Assembly (NCBI RefSeq): GCF_005765165.1
Contig: NZ_VCIW01000024.1
Location: 1-64,000, forward strand
Source: Paenibacillus antri
Lineage (GTDB): Bacteria; Bacillota; Bacilli; Paenibacillales; YIM-B00363
Length of the DNA stretch: 64,000 nt
Reading direction: 5' to 3'
Each line of letters begins with the position of its first letter. Position 1 is the first letter of the stretch. The translations under genes and the position numbers were made by a program. The notes under the pieces were generated by a model. That model worked only from the letters and a program-made list of their open reading frames with translations. It ran no database searches and was not told the DNA's origin. Positions 43,772 through 52,842 of the stretch are shown here, piece after piece.

Positions 43772-44617
43772 TTATAACAAGCTTGATGCGAAGCACCTAG
43801 GCAAGGAAAAAGAGGCGAGGGCCGCCCTGCGCCCTCGACTCCAGGAATTCTTATTTGAAATATCTCGCGTTCGCGACCGACGGATCCTGCCCCTCGTCAC
43901 GTAACGGACGTAATGCTGATAGTGGGCCTTATACAATCGGCCGTTCTTCGACGGCGAATACGTAAGGAACAGCTGCCTTCTGCTGGATTGGGTCGTATTC
44001 GTTCCGCTCTGATGCGGCGTCAACGACGAGAACAGAATCATATCGCCGGGGTTCGTATCGTAGATGACTCCTTTCGATGCGTCGATTTGCGCGATCTCCT
44101 CCTCATCGAAATTCCGCAGCGTCTCCTTCTGACGGAACTTATCGTGATAGCCGGGAAACAGCTCCAGCGCTCCGTTCTCCTTCGTCGCCCCGTCGATCGC
44201 CACCATAACGGAGATGAGACCCTCGTAAGGAAAACCATGCCAGAAAGCCGCGTCTTGGTGCATTGTGTACCCGGTATTGCCAGGCAGCTTAAAGATGAGT
44301 TTATCCTTGAACAGAAGCGGCTCGTCGAGATAGATGTCGCGAAGCGGCGTTAAAATTCGTTCGTCCTGAAACAAGTGGCCGAACACCGGAGATACGTCGA
44401 GCAGCGGGTCGAATTTCTCGATCATTCGCTCCCCGTTCTGCGCCTTGCGGTACGCCACCCGCAGATTGAGCGGATCCACGTACTCCTTCAAGCTCAACAG
44501 ACGATCGCATTCCGCGCGCCATAAGCGAACCTCTTCCTCCGTAAACACATTGCGCAGCACCAAATACCCCGTATCGTTGTAGGATTGCAGCTGTTCATAA
44601 GTAAGATTTCGGACCAT
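43772..44617 (-). CDS. PhyH-type Fe(II)/2-oxoglutarate dioxygenase, frameshifted near its 3' end
   Basis: A phytanoyl-CoA dioxygenase family protein. It has the N-terminus YNDTGYLVLRNVFTEEEV, the iron ligands in YTMHQDAAFW (HxD) and LTPHQSGTNTT (distal His), and RRQLFLTYSPS for 2-oxoglutarate. Near 43895-43908 the reading frame appears to slip: another frame continues sensibly as RDEGQDPSVANARYFK to a TAA at 43851, before the terminator. The frame as it stands reads through the terminator to 43772 with a basic, unlikely tail. The start ATG 44617 has GGGAGG 7 bases upstream. It is the last gene after the YesM kinase, so it probably acts on the imported sugar or a product. The slip may be an assembly error or a real mutation. 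Confidence 0.8.
   Translation of the reverse strand: MVRNLTYEQLQSYNDTGYLVLRNVFTEEEVRLWRAECDRLLSLKEYVDPLNLRVAYRKAQNGERMIEKFDPLLDVSPVFGHLFQDERILTPLRDIYLDEPLLFKDKLIFKLPGNTGYTMHQDAAFWHGFPYEGLISVMVAIDGATKENGALELFPGYHDKFRQKETLRNFDEEEIAQIDASKGVIYDTNPGDMILFSSLTPHQSGTNTTQSSRRQLFLTYSPSKNGRLYKAHYQHYVRYVTRGRIRRSRTRDISNKNSWSRGRRAALASFSLPRCFASSLL
43805..43843 (-). terminator. Terminator at the end of the LplB-to-PhyH operon
   Basis: The stem CGAGGGC / GCCCTCG with flanking pairs is followed on the minus strand by CCTCTTTTTCC. It lies just beyond the ancestral stop at 43851 and inside the frameshifted reading frame. Confidence 0.8.
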
Positions 44618-44651
44618 GCCCGTACCTCCCATGGAAATCGAATATAATCTT

Positions 44652-46448
44652 CTATTGATACAGACTTTCCCTTCCATCCCGTTCGTACGGGGCTTTCGGA
44701 AGACGGATGCGAATGACCGTGCCTGCGGCCGGTTTGCTGTGGCATTCCAGACCGTAGCTTTCGCCGTAATACAAGCGGATTCGTTGGTTCACGTTCCTTA
44801 ACCCGTAGCCTCGGCCGCGGTCGTCCTGCAGCAGACGGTCCGCCTGCGCGCGGGAGATGCCCACGCCGTCGTCGATCACATCGAACACGAGGTGATCCCG
44901 ATCGGGGAAGATCCGAATGCGAATCGTTCCGGAGGCATCCTCTTTCTGTTGGATGCCGTGCAGCACCGCATTTTCCACAATGGGCTGCAGGATCAACTTC
45001 GTCATGCGGCAGCTCAGCAGCCCGCTGTCGACCTCGAAGTAACATCGCAGCTTCCCCGCATACCGAATGTCCTGAATGTTCATGAACGCCTGCACGTGTT
45101 GGAGCTCCTTGGCGACCGACGTCAGCTCTTGCCCTCGATTCAGGCCCAATCGGAAAAACTTGGATAACGAATCTACGAGCGTCACGATCGGTTCGGCTTT
45201 GATTTTCACCGCCATCCACTTCATCGTATCCAGCGTGTTGTACAGAAAATGGGGTTTGATTTGCGATTCGAGCGCCGCGAGCTCGGCGGCCTGTTTCCGG
45301 AGGCCCATCTCGTAGACGGTATCCACCAGCTCGCTGATACGCAATATCATGCTGTTGTATTGCGCTTGCAGCCCGGAGATCTCGTCGTTCCCGGTAACTC
45401 GAATCGGACCGCCGTAATTCCCCTTTTTAAACTCCTGCATGTGATGAACGAGCGTCCGGAGCCCTTGCGTCAACCGATTCGATAAGAGGACGGCCGGCAC
45501 CGTCGCGAGCAGCACGACCAAGATTCCGACGTACCCCGTATATTCGCCGATAACATAGCTTTTCGCCCGAATCTCATGCACGGGAACCAAGGCCGCGATT
45601 TCCCAGCCGGCATATTCCACCTGTTGAAAGATCGTGAAGTAATCCGTGCCCTTGTACCGAACGATCGGCATATCCGCCGACCGTTCGGCTTGTCGGATTT
45701 CCCTCATGACATCGCTTTCATCGAAAACTGCACCGGCGGAGGACGTGACGGACGTAATTCTCTTGTCGTCGTTATAGACGAACAAGGCGCCGTTTTCAGA
45801 GAAATTGACCTGCTCGAATACGTCGTTGAACACCTCTTCCTTCATATCGATGGCGACGACGGCCAGCGCCGAATTGAGATCGCTCCAATCGATGACATTG
45901 CGGTACAGCGATACGACCTTGTACCGGTTCCACGGCAAATATTCCTGCTCGTACGTGCTTCTCCACAGCAGCCTGCCGCCGCTCTCCGATACTTGCCGCT
46001 TCCACTCGGGGTCCAGATCCTCCATGCGGAAGATGTTATTCTGCTCGTTGGAATATAGGGAGTCGCCGGAGACGTATAAGCGGATACGAAAGAGATTCCG
46101 GTTGTTCTCCAAGTTCCGGATGATGTCCATCAGAACCCGGAAGTCGGCAAGCATCTCGACCGTCGGCGTATCCCCGTACCCGGATCGCTCCCGCTTCAGA
46201 ATGGCCTGGAGCTGCGGATTCATCAAAATCTGCTCCGACACGTTCTCGATTTCTTCCAATCGGTACGTAATATTGATAGCCGCCTGCCGCAACGCTTGCT
46301 TATACGTCTCGCCGATCTGTTCCTCGACGATTCTAGTGGCGTTCAAATAAGAGAAGTAGCCGATAAGAGCCGTTGCCAGAACGATCAGCGCCAAATAAGA
46401 GCACATTAACTTCGTACGCAGCCCGATGCGGCCTTTGTTCATACCCAT
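44652..46448 (-). CDS. Sensor histidine kinase, YesM/LytS type
   Basis: A membrane kinase of about 598 residues. A first membrane segment (KLMCSYLALIVLATALIGYF), a roughly 250-residue extracellular sensor, a second membrane segment (YVGILVVLLATVPAVLLSN), HAMP-like linker, the phosphoacceptor motif QIKPHFLYNTLDTMKW, and the ATP-binding domain with ILQPIVENAVLHG and IDDGVGIS. It is a His_kinase-type YesM protein. The start is ATG 46448 or ATG 46442 (the latter in an ATGA overlap with the preceding response regulator stop). It probably senses the sugar imported by the neighbouring LplABC-type system. Confidence 0.93.
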   Translation of the reverse strand: MGMNKGRIGLRTKLMCSYLALIVLATALIGYFSYLNATRIVEEQIGETYKQALRQAAINITYRLEEIENVSEQILMNPQLQAILKRERSGYGDTPTVEMLADFRVLMDIIRNLENNRNLFRIRLYVSGDSLYSNEQNNIFRMEDLDPEWKRQVSESGGRLLWRSTYEQEYLPWNRYKVVSLYRNVIDWSDLNSALAVVAIDMKEEVFNDVFEQVNFSENGALFVYNDDKRITSVTSSAGAVFDESDVMREIRQAERSADMPIVRYKGTDYFTIFQQVEYAGWEIAALVPVHEIRAKSYVIGEYTGYVGILVVLLATVPAVLLSNRLTQGLRTLVHHMQEFKKGNYGGPIRVTGNDEISGLQAQYNSMILRISELVDTVYEMGLRKQAAELAALESQIKPHFLYNTLDTMKWMAVKIKAEPIVTLVDSLSKFFRLGLNRGQELTSVAKELQHVQAFMNIQDIRYAGKLRCYFEVDSGLLSCRMTKLILQPIVENAVLHGIQQKEDASGTIRIRIFPDRDHLVFDVIDDGVGISRAQADRLLQDDRGRGYGLRNVNQRIRLYYGESYGLECHSKPAAGTVIRIRLPKAPYERDGRESLYQ

Positions 46449-47194
46449 CGGTCCCGGTATTCCTTCGGGCTAAGCCCCGTGTATTTCTTAAACACTTTCG
46501 CGAAATAATTGGCGTCCGCGTAGCCTGTGCCGTCCGCGATCTCGTAAATTTTGACGGAAGGATCCCGGAGCATTCGCTTCGCATGTTTCATCCGCACCTT
46601 CGTCAAATAATCGACGACCGTCTCTCCGGTTTCCTTCTTAAAGACGCTTGTCATATGGTTGATCGAAAGGCAGATCTCGTTCGCGATATCTTGGATCGAC
46701 AGCTTCTCCGCGTAACGCCGTTCGATCAGCTTGACGATCGTCTGCGAGATGCGGCGATCGCGGCTTCCCCCGTCCGCGGCGAAGCTCCGATCCGGCACGT
46801 ATTCCGCGATCATCCGGTCCCGTTCGATTTGAGCGGCGACCTTATCCATCACTTGCGTAAGCTCCGTCTGATTGAACGGCTTCACGAGGTAATCGACCGC
46901 ATCGAATTTCAAGGCGGATTTAATGAATTGGAAGTTTTCGAACGCGCTGAGAACTACGATTTGTACCTGAAGCGACTGTTCCCGGACGAGCCGGATGAGC
47001 TCCAGACCGTCCATCCCCGGCATCACGACGTCGGTCAGCAGAATTTCCGGTTTGAGCTCTTGGACCTTCCGAAGCGCCGTCCGGCCGTTATTCGCTTCCC
47101 CGACGATCCGAATTCCCATCCCCGCCCAGTCGATATACGTCCTCAGTCCCTCGCGAATAATATCCTCATCGTCTACGATAATCATGGATAACAT
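46439..47194 (-). CDS. Response regulator, YesN type (receiver plus AraC helix-turn-helix)
   Basis: A regulator of 251 residues. The receiver domain has DDED near the N-terminus, the phosphoacceptor region EILLTDVVMPGMDGLEL, and the late lysine in YLVKPFNQ. The C-terminal AraC-type domain has IQDIANEICLSINHMTSVFK and IADGTGYADANYFAKVFKKY. Compared with the 513-residue YesN at 58 kb it lacks the long middle segment. Start ATG 47194 has AGGAGG 8 bases upstream. It acts with the YesM kinase that overlaps its 3' end, presumably activating the importer genes upstream. Confidence 0.93.
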   Translation of the reverse strand: MLSMIIVDDEDIIREGLRTYIDWAGMGIRIVGEANNGRTALRKVQELKPEILLTDVVMPGMDGLELIRLVREQSLQVQIVVLSAFENFQFIKSALKFDAVDYLVKPFNQTELTQVMDKVAAQIERDRMIAEYVPDRSFAADGGSRDRRISQTIVKLIERRYAEKLSIQDIANEICLSINHMTSVFKKETGETVVDYLTKVRMKHAKRMLRDPSVKIYEIADGTGYADANYFAKVFKKYTGLSPKEYRDRWV

Positions 47195-47275
47195 GACTCG
47201 TTCCTCCTAACATGCTCCGAAGAAGGGTGCATCCGGCGTTTACGAGTCTAATTATACCATTGCCGCTAGCGTCCA

Positions 47276-48778
47276 CTATCGAAACGAGGCGTACCAATCG
47301 TTGATCGCCTGAAGCGACGTCTCCCCGCCCGTGCCGTTCCACTTGTCGACATACTCGTCGAAGGCTTCCATCGGAAGCGCTCCCGAAATGATTTTAATAT
47401 AATATTCGTTCGTCAAATCGGTGAGGCTTTGCGAATGTTCGACGACCTCGGGGATCGGCGGAGCGAAATTCGTAATTTCCGTATAGGTCGTGTACTCCGT
47501 TAGCGGATTGTAGTACGGGCCGAAGCCCTTCAACTCTACGCGGTTCAAGAAGTTTTTCTCCGTATCCCAGAGCTGATAGTAGATCCGATAGCGTATCTTC
47601 TCGGCCTCTTCCGTAGCGACCACGATATCGCCGTCCAAGTTGTAGTGGGTGCCTTCCCAACCGTACGAAACCACATCCATCACGTCGTCAGCCATATAAT
47701 TGTTAATGAATTGAACGACCTCGTTCACCTTTTGGCTTGCGCGCGGGACGAGCATATACACCCGAACCGGGGTGTTCTTTTGATATCCGAATTGCCCGTT
47801 CGGTCCTACCGGCGGATGGATCCATTCCAATTTGGAGCCTGGATTTTTTTCAAGATAAGCCTCCACTACGCCCTTGGCGTCGGCCCAACCGATCGTCGTC
47901 ATGACCGCTTGCCCGCTTACCATCTTTTCTTGAATATTCGTGTTCTTATTTACCGGGTATTCGCGATCCAGAATGCCTTCCGCATACAGCTCGCGCATAT
48001 AGGCCAAGAAATCTCTGGCATAGGGCTGCGTATACGTATGAACGACTCGATCGCCTTCCACGACGTATTTCGCTCCCAAACCGAAGGCTCCCGCGAAGCT
48101 TTGAATGTAACCGAAGGCGTTGCCGTTCCCTTCCGCCGCTCCCCCCAGCAACGGGATCATCTCCGGTTTCTTTTCCTTAATGGTTCGAAGCGCGGCGCCG
48201 TACTCGTCCAACGTCTTCGGGATCGCGATGCCGAGCTCCTCCAAAATATCCGTTCTTACGAGCATGCCGTTCGTGGCCGCCTGATTTTGAGGGACCGCGA
48301 TCGCGTAGATGCCGTCGTTATACATCACAGCCTTCCACGTCTCCTCGGGTACGGTGTCGAGGATTCTAGGTCCGTGTTCCTTCAAAGCGTCGTCCAACGG
48401 GGCCAACAGACCTTGCTGCGCCAAATTGGAGTAAATATCCTTGCTTCCCGTGATAATCAAATCCGGAGTTTCGCCGGACGCCATCATAATGTTGATCTTC
48501 TGGTCCACGCCCTCCTTCGGCTGCATCTCCCATTCGATATCGAACCCGGTCTGTCGCTCGATATAATCTACGATTTCGTTGGCGTTCAAATCCGTTCCCG
48601 CCGGGAACTCCTCGACGTTGGACGGCACATATACCTTCAACGTCTTCGCGCTCGCGTCGCCGGAAGAACTCGCCCCTTCGTCCGATGCGCCGCCTCCGCC
48701 GCCGCACCCGGCAACGACAACCAATCCCAGCGCAGCGATCCAAACCGTCTTCCGCCTCATCGCCCTTGTCCGATTCAT
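47276..48778 (-). CDS. Extracellular solute-binding lipoprotein of an LplABC-type importer
   Basis: A binding lipoprotein of 500 residues. Signal peptide with lipobox VVVAGC, then a Gly/Ser linker. It carries ASGETPDLIITGS, PEETWKAVMYNDGIYAIAVP and MLVRTDILEELGIAIPKTL, typical of LplA/YtcQ-type sugar binding proteins. The start ATG 48778 has GGGAGG 8 bases upstream; the longer frame to 48871 overlaps the permease end. It lies after both permeases and before the YesN/YesM pair, so it is the third gene of the operon. The ligand may be an aldouronate or other xylan oligosaccharide by analogy to Paenibacillus clusters; unproven. Confidence 0.92.
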   Translation of the reverse strand: MNRTRAMRRKTVWIAALGLVVVAGCGGGGGASDEGASSSGDASAKTLKVYVPSNVEEFPAGTDLNANEIVDYIERQTGFDIEWEMQPKEGVDQKINIMMASGETPDLIITGSKDIYSNLAQQGLLAPLDDALKEHGPRILDTVPEETWKAVMYNDGIYAIAVPQNQAATNGMLVRTDILEELGIAIPKTLDEYGAALRTIKEKKPEMIPLLGGAAEGNGNAFGYIQSFAGAFGLGAKYVVEGDRVVHTYTQPYARDFLAYMRELYAEGILDREYPVNKNTNIQEKMVSGQAVMTTIGWADAKGVVEAYLEKNPGSKLEWIHPPVGPNGQFGYQKNTPVRVYMLVPRASQKVNEVVQFINNYMADDVMDVVSYGWEGTHYNLDGDIVVATEEAEKIRYRIYYQLWDTEKNFLNRVELKGFGPYYNPLTEYTTYTEITNFAPPIPEVVEHSQSLTDLTNEYYIKIISGALPMEAFDEYVDKWNGTGGETSLQAINDWYASFR

Positions 48779-48874
48779 TACTCTTACCTCCCTTTTTTTA
48801 TCGAAAAGCGAATCTATGAAATCAGAATATCTTCGGCTCCCGCCGCGACATTCGTCATCCCGCCATGGCATCGT

Positions 48875-49744
48875 CTACTGCTTCACGGCGCCGAGCATAA
48901 CGCCCTTAACGAAATGCTTCTGAAGGAAAGGGTACACCAGTAAAATCGGCAGCGTTACGGCTACGACCGTGGCGCCTCGAACCGATTCCTGCGCGGTATT
49001 CATCATGAGCTCCATATTATTGATGTCGACGCTCGACGCGTTAATAATGATTTCGCGCAAGTAGATCTGAAGCGTGAACAACTCGTGATTCGTCAAGTAG
49101 ATCAACGCATCGAAGTAGCTGTTCCAATATTCCACGGCATAAAACAAGGAGATCGTGGCGATCGACGGCATCGAGAGCGGGATCATGATCCGAAACAAAA
49201 TCCGGAAATTCGACGCGCCGTCGATCTTGGCCGACTCTTCCATGCTGTCCGGAATGTTGTAGAAATATAGTCTCATGATGATCATTTGGAACGGGGCGAC
49301 CAGACCGGGAATCACGAGCGCCCATAGCGTATTCAGAAGCCCTATTCCCTTCACGACGAGATAGGTCGGAATAATGCCGCCGTTGAACAACATCGCGAAG
49401 ATGAAAAGAAACATAAACAACTGCTGACCTCTTAATCGCTTCCGAGACAATGCGTACCCGGCGAAGATGGTCAGCATCGTGTTGATCAGCGTACCGAAGA
49501 TCGTAATAAACAGCGTATTGCCGAAGGAATCCCAGAATCTCCTGCTCCCCAGCACGATATCGTAGGCGTTCAGACTAAACCCCTTCGGCCACAGAAAAAT
49601 TTCCCCCGCCAGCACGTAAGACTCGCTGCTGAGCGACTTCGCCGCGATATTGATCAACGGCAGCAAGCAGATGACGATGACCCCGCAAAGAAGAATGGAG
49701 TTGATCCCCTCGAACACGGTTTCGCCCCTAGATTTTAAGTGCAT
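48875..49744 (-). CDS. Carbohydrate ABC transporter permease, LplC type
   Basis: An inner-membrane permease of 289 residues with six helices, the EAA loop EESAKIDGASNFRILFRIMI and the family ending FLQKHFVKGVMLGAVKQ. Start ATG 49744 has AAAGGAG upstream. It lies between the LplB-type permease and the binding protein and forms the heterodimeric pore with the former. No ATPase gene is nearby. Confidence 0.93.
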   Translation of the reverse strand: MHLKSRGETVFEGINSILLCGVIVICLLPLINIAAKSLSSESYVLAGEIFLWPKGFSLNAYDIVLGSRRFWDSFGNTLFITIFGTLINTMLTIFAGYALSRKRLRGQQLFMFLFIFAMLFNGGIIPTYLVVKGIGLLNTLWALVIPGLVAPFQMIIMRLYFYNIPDSMEESAKIDGASNFRILFRIMIPLSMPSIATISLFYAVEYWNSYFDALIYLTNHELFTLQIYLREIIINASSVDINNMELMMNTAQESVRGATVVAVTLPILLVYPFLQKHFVKGVMLGAVKQ

Positions 49745-49790
49745 TCGCGCAACCGCTCCTTTATGAAACTGTTCACGACGTACGATCGCG

Positions 49791-50747
49791 TTACCACAGG
49801 CCGCGTTCCCCGAACTTCTTGCTGACCGCGTTCGCGATCACGACCAAGATCAGACCGATGACCGACTGGAACAAATTCACCGCCGTACTGAAGCTGTATT
49901 TCATCTGCCCGAGCCCGATTCGATAAACATAGGTTCCTAACACATCCCCCACGCTGTAAACCATCGGACTGTAAAACATAAGCACCTGTTCGAGATCGTT
50001 GGCTAATGCCGCTCCAAGCCGCAGCATGATCACGAACACGATGACGCTGCGGATTCCGGGCAGCGTAATATGCCAAATTTGTCTGAACTTGCTCGCCCCG
50101 TCCATCCTGGCCGCTTCGTAGAGCTGCGGATCGACGGCCATAATCGCAGCCAAGTAGATGATCGAACTCCAGCCGCTCTCCCGGAACGCGGAGGACATGA
50201 CGAGGACCGATCGGAAGAAGCGTTCGTCGCTCATAAACATGATCGGATCGATTCCGAAAAATCCCAGCACCGTATTGACGATTCCGTCCGTCGGCGACAA
50301 CAGATTCGCGAAGATAGCGCTTACAACAACCCAAGAAAGAAAATGAGGCAAATACGTTACGCTCTGGCTGAATCGCTTAAACATGACGTTCCTGACTTCG
50401 TTGATCATTAACGCCAAAATAATCGGAATCGGAAATTGAAACACGAGTTTATACAAATTGATAAGCAGCGTATTGATAAACACGCTGTAAAACTTTTCGG
50501 ACTGGAATAAATCTTGGAAATGCTTGAGTCCCACCCACTTGCTTCCCATGACGCCGTCGAGCAGGTTATAGTCCTTAAAGGCAATCAACGCTCCATAAAT
50601 CGGTACATACTTAAAGATAATCAATACCGCCAACGCAGGGAGAAGCATGATATACAGCTGATAATCCGCCCACATTTCTTTCCCTGCTTTCCTCCACCCG
50701 CTCGCCGTCCCCTTCCCGGGTCCCATGGAAGCGTCTTTATGGTTCAA
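49791..50747 (-). CDS. Carbohydrate ABC transporter permease, LplB type
   Basis: A permease of about 318 residues. The conserved start of the family WADYQLYIMLLPALAVLIIF lies near residue 25, and the EAA loop EAARMDGASKFRQIWHITLP near residue 220. I prefer the TTG start at 50747, which has GGGAGG 7 bases upstream, over the far upstream ATG at 50834, which would add an unconserved Cys-containing stretch. It is the first gene of the operon that ends with the PhyH gene. Confidence 0.92.
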   Translation of the reverse strand: MNHKDASMGPGKGTASGWRKAGKEMWADYQLYIMLLPALAVLIIFKYVPIYGALIAFKDYNLLDGVMGSKWVGLKHFQDLFQSEKFYSVFINTLLINLYKLVFQFPIPIILALMINEVRNVMFKRFSQSVTYLPHFLSWVVVSAIFANLLSPTDGIVNTVLGFFGIDPIMFMSDERFFRSVLVMSSAFRESGWSSIIYLAAIMAVDPQLYEAARMDGASKFRQIWHITLPGIRSVIVFVIMLRLGAALANDLEQVLMFYSPMVYSVGDVLGTYVYRIGLGQMKYSFSTAVNLFQSVIGLILVVIANAVSKKFGERGLW

Positions 50748-50879
50748 CCCGAAACCTCCCGTCTCCTGTATCGCTCCGTCTCTCACCCCCATTATAAAAG
50801 CGCGCGGACAGTAAAAAACAGACGATAATCTCATGATTTAGGGTAATATTCCCCGGAGTTTAAGAGCAGGCGGACGGAG

Positions 50880-50914
50880 AAAAAGGCACTGCCACGAGTC
50901 GTGACAGTGCCTTA
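50880..50914 (-). terminator. Terminator of the SDR gene
   Basis: The stem AAGGCACTG / CAGTGCCTT with inner pairing is followed on the minus strand by TTTCTCC, 20 bases after the SDR stop. Confidence 0.85.
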
Positions 50915-50933
50915 ACATGATGACGCTATGAAA

Positions 50934-51692
50934 TTAATACGCCGTCCAACCCGCGTCGGCCGTCACCGTCGTTCCGTTGACGAAGCTCGACTCGTCCGAT
51001 GCCAAGAACAATGCCACCTTCGCGATTTCTTCCGGCTCGCCTACGCGCGGGTTGATGCCCATTCCGGCCATCGCTCGTTCCGCCCCGAACGCGTTCGGCG
51101 CCATCATCGAGGCGCCGATCCCCGTCTTCACGCCCCCCGGCGCGATCGCGTTGCAGCGAATGCCGAGCGGCGCATATTGGAAACCGACGCTCTTCGTGAA
51201 ACCGACGACGGCATGCTTCGAAGCGGTGTACGCGGCGCCCGCGCGCGATCCGAACAAGCCGCCCGCGGAGGCGATGTTGACGATGACGCCTTGCTTCTTC
51301 GCCGTGAAGATCGACAGCGCCTTCCGCGTCGTCCGCATCGGCCCCGTCGTATTGACCGCGAACACTCTCTCCCATAGATCGTCCGTAAGGTCCCCCGCAG
51401 GAACGAAGTTGTCCATAATTCCGGCGTTGTTCACCAATATATCAACCGTTCCGAATGCGCTCGTCGCGGCGTCGAACATGCGCTGCACGTCCTCTTCGAC
51501 CGCGACGTTCGCCTGAACCGCCAAGGCGCTTCCGCCGCGCGCCTCGATGTCCCGAACGACTTGGCCGGCATTCTCGAGGTTGAGATCCGACACGACGACC
51601 TTCGCCCCTTCCGCGGCGAACAGCTCCGCGATCGATTTCCCCATGCCCGACGCGGCTCCCGTAACGACGGCGACTTTCCCGGATAGTCTCAT
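50934..51692 (-). CDS. Short-chain dehydrogenase/reductase
   Basis: An NAD(P)-dependent oxidoreductase of 252 residues. It has VAVVTGAASGMGKSIAELFA (cofactor), VVVSDLN suggesting NAD preference, LVNNAGIMD, the catalytic Ser and YxxxK in VNIASAGGLFGSRAG and YTASKHAVVGF, and the C-terminal NGTTVTADAGWTAY. ATG 51692 is preferred to the upstream start at 51740. It is divergent from a TetR gene with a shared palindromic operator, so it is probably repressed by it. The substrate is unknown. Confidence 0.92.
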   Translation of the reverse strand: MRLSGKVAVVTGAASGMGKSIAELFAAEGAKVVVSDLNLENAGQVVRDIEARGGSALAVQANVAVEEDVQRMFDAATSAFGTVDILVNNAGIMDNFVPAGDLTDDLWERVFAVNTTGPMRTTRKALSIFTAKKQGVIVNIASAGGLFGSRAGAAYTASKHAVVGFTKSVGFQYAPLGIRCNAIAPGGVKTGIGASMMAPNAFGAERAMAGMGINPRVGEPEEIAKVALFLASDESSFVNGTTVTADAGWTAY

Positions 51693-51721
51693 TTCTACGT
51701 ACCTGCTTTCATGAGAGAATG

Positions 51722-51763
51722 AACACATGTCGGTTAGCATACATGTGTTAACTCAAGTATAAT
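51722..51763. promoter_or_regulatory. TetR-type operator and tetR promoter
   Basis: AACACATGT (51722-51730) and ACATGTGTT (51741-51749) form a perfect 9+9 inverted repeat with a 10-base spacer, in the gap between the SDR and TetR genes. A perfect -10 box TATAAT (51758-51763) for the TetR direction, with TTAGCA 18 bases upstream, brackets the right half-site. Binding would block RNA polymerase, which fits autorepression and repression of the SDR gene. Confidence 0.7.
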
Positions 51764-51869
51764 AAATCACAGGAAAGCGTTACAATCAGTAAAATCGCTT
51801 CGAATGTCGACTACCCGACAAAACGCGAGGAACTGTACGTTATCTTGCACAGGAATAGGAAGGATAGGT

Positions 51870-52487
51870 ATGAGCGACTCCGGCTCCAAGCTAGATCCAA
51901 GAATCGTCCGCAGCAAAGCGGCCTTACGCGACGCTCTTCTCCATCTCATGTCGCAACGATCGTTCGCCTCCATCTCGATCACCGATATCGTGAAACAAGC
52001 GAAGTACAACCGCGGAACGTTCTATGCGAACTATGCCAACAAGGAAGCTCTCCTCGACGACGTCATCTCGGAGTTATTGAAGGATCTCGTTCAAGCGTTC
52101 CGAGCGCCGTACGAACATGCGAGCTCCTTTCACATTAGCGAACTGCACGCGAACTCCGTCAAAATTTTCGAGCATGTCCACAAGAACGCGCACCTGTATT
52201 CGCTCTTGACCCGAAGCGACGCGCTGCCGGTCCTGCGCGAGAAGATGTTCGCTTCCCTGAAGGACTTGGTCCGTCACGAGTTCGTGCACGAGGATCCCGA
52301 CATCGATCCGGAGCTGAGCGCCATCTACTCCAATCATGCGCTGATCGGACTTCTCTTCCATTGGATCGAGAGCGGATACGTCCATCCGGCCTCCTATATG
52401 CAAGAGCAGCTCATGAAGATCGTGACCCGTCGTCCGACGCGCATTAAGACGGCCCCGAACAGAAACAGGGAAAAGCCCGCTCCGTGA
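51870..52487 (+). CDS. TetR/AcrR-family transcriptional regulator
   Basis: A regulator of 205 residues with an N-terminal TetR helix-turn-helix (SKAALRDALLHLMSQRSFAS, then ISITDIVKQAKYNRGTFYAN and YANKEALLDDVI) and a helical C-terminal ligand-binding domain of the type with a Phe/Trp-rich end (NHALIGLLFHWIESGYVH). Start ATG 51870 has AGGAAGGATAGG upstream; the longer frame from 51804 is not supported. It pairs with the divergent SDR gene. Confidence 0.92.
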   Translation: MSDSGSKLDPRIVRSKAALRDALLHLMSQRSFASISITDIVKQAKYNRGTFYANYANKEALLDDVISELLKDLVQAFRAPYEHASSFHISELHANSVKIFEHVHKNAHLYSLLTRSDALPVLREKMFASLKDLVRHEFVHEDPDIDPELSAIYSNHALIGLLFHWIESGYVHPASYMQEQLMKIVTRRPTRIKTAPNRNREKPAP

Positions 52488-52842
52488 CAAACCCGAGCAG
52501 GAGGAGACCTAGCGGATTAGCGCGCCTGCATAAGTACAGGTAATGATTCCTCTGCATTGCCCGGTCCGCAAAATACCTGCAAAAATGCAACTATTTTGCG
52601 CTTCAAGAAGCCAACGCTCTCCGAATAGGTGTACTTTCGCAGGTATTCGTCATTTCCCATCCCTTTTCCACCCAAATACCTGCAGTTTTGCATCTCGCTA
52701 GTACAAACGGCTTGCCCATGCTCGTGTCTCCGGAATCGGGGCCAAGTCCGGCATGACCAATTAGAGCTTTCCGATATAACGAAAAAATGCCCCGCGACCG
52801 CAAGGCCGGGAGCATTCTCTAATTAAAACTTAGATGAGAACA
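52488..52842. repeat. Gene-poor stretch with dispersed-type repeats
   Basis: No convincing gene is present. Copies of AAATACCTGCA followed by TGCA occur at 52571-52590 and 52674-52692 (direct), with the inverse TCGCAGGTATT at 52637-52647 and a related TACAGGTAAT near 52536. The pattern suggests a dispersed intergenic family. A terminator lies at 52782-52817. Confidence 0.55.
52782..52817 (-). terminator. Terminator at the end of the exporter/GNAT/small-ORF cassette
   Basis: AATGCTCCCGG / CCGCGGGGCATT-type stem ending in TTTTTTCG on the minus strand, 26 bases after the small ORF's stop. Confidence 0.8.
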
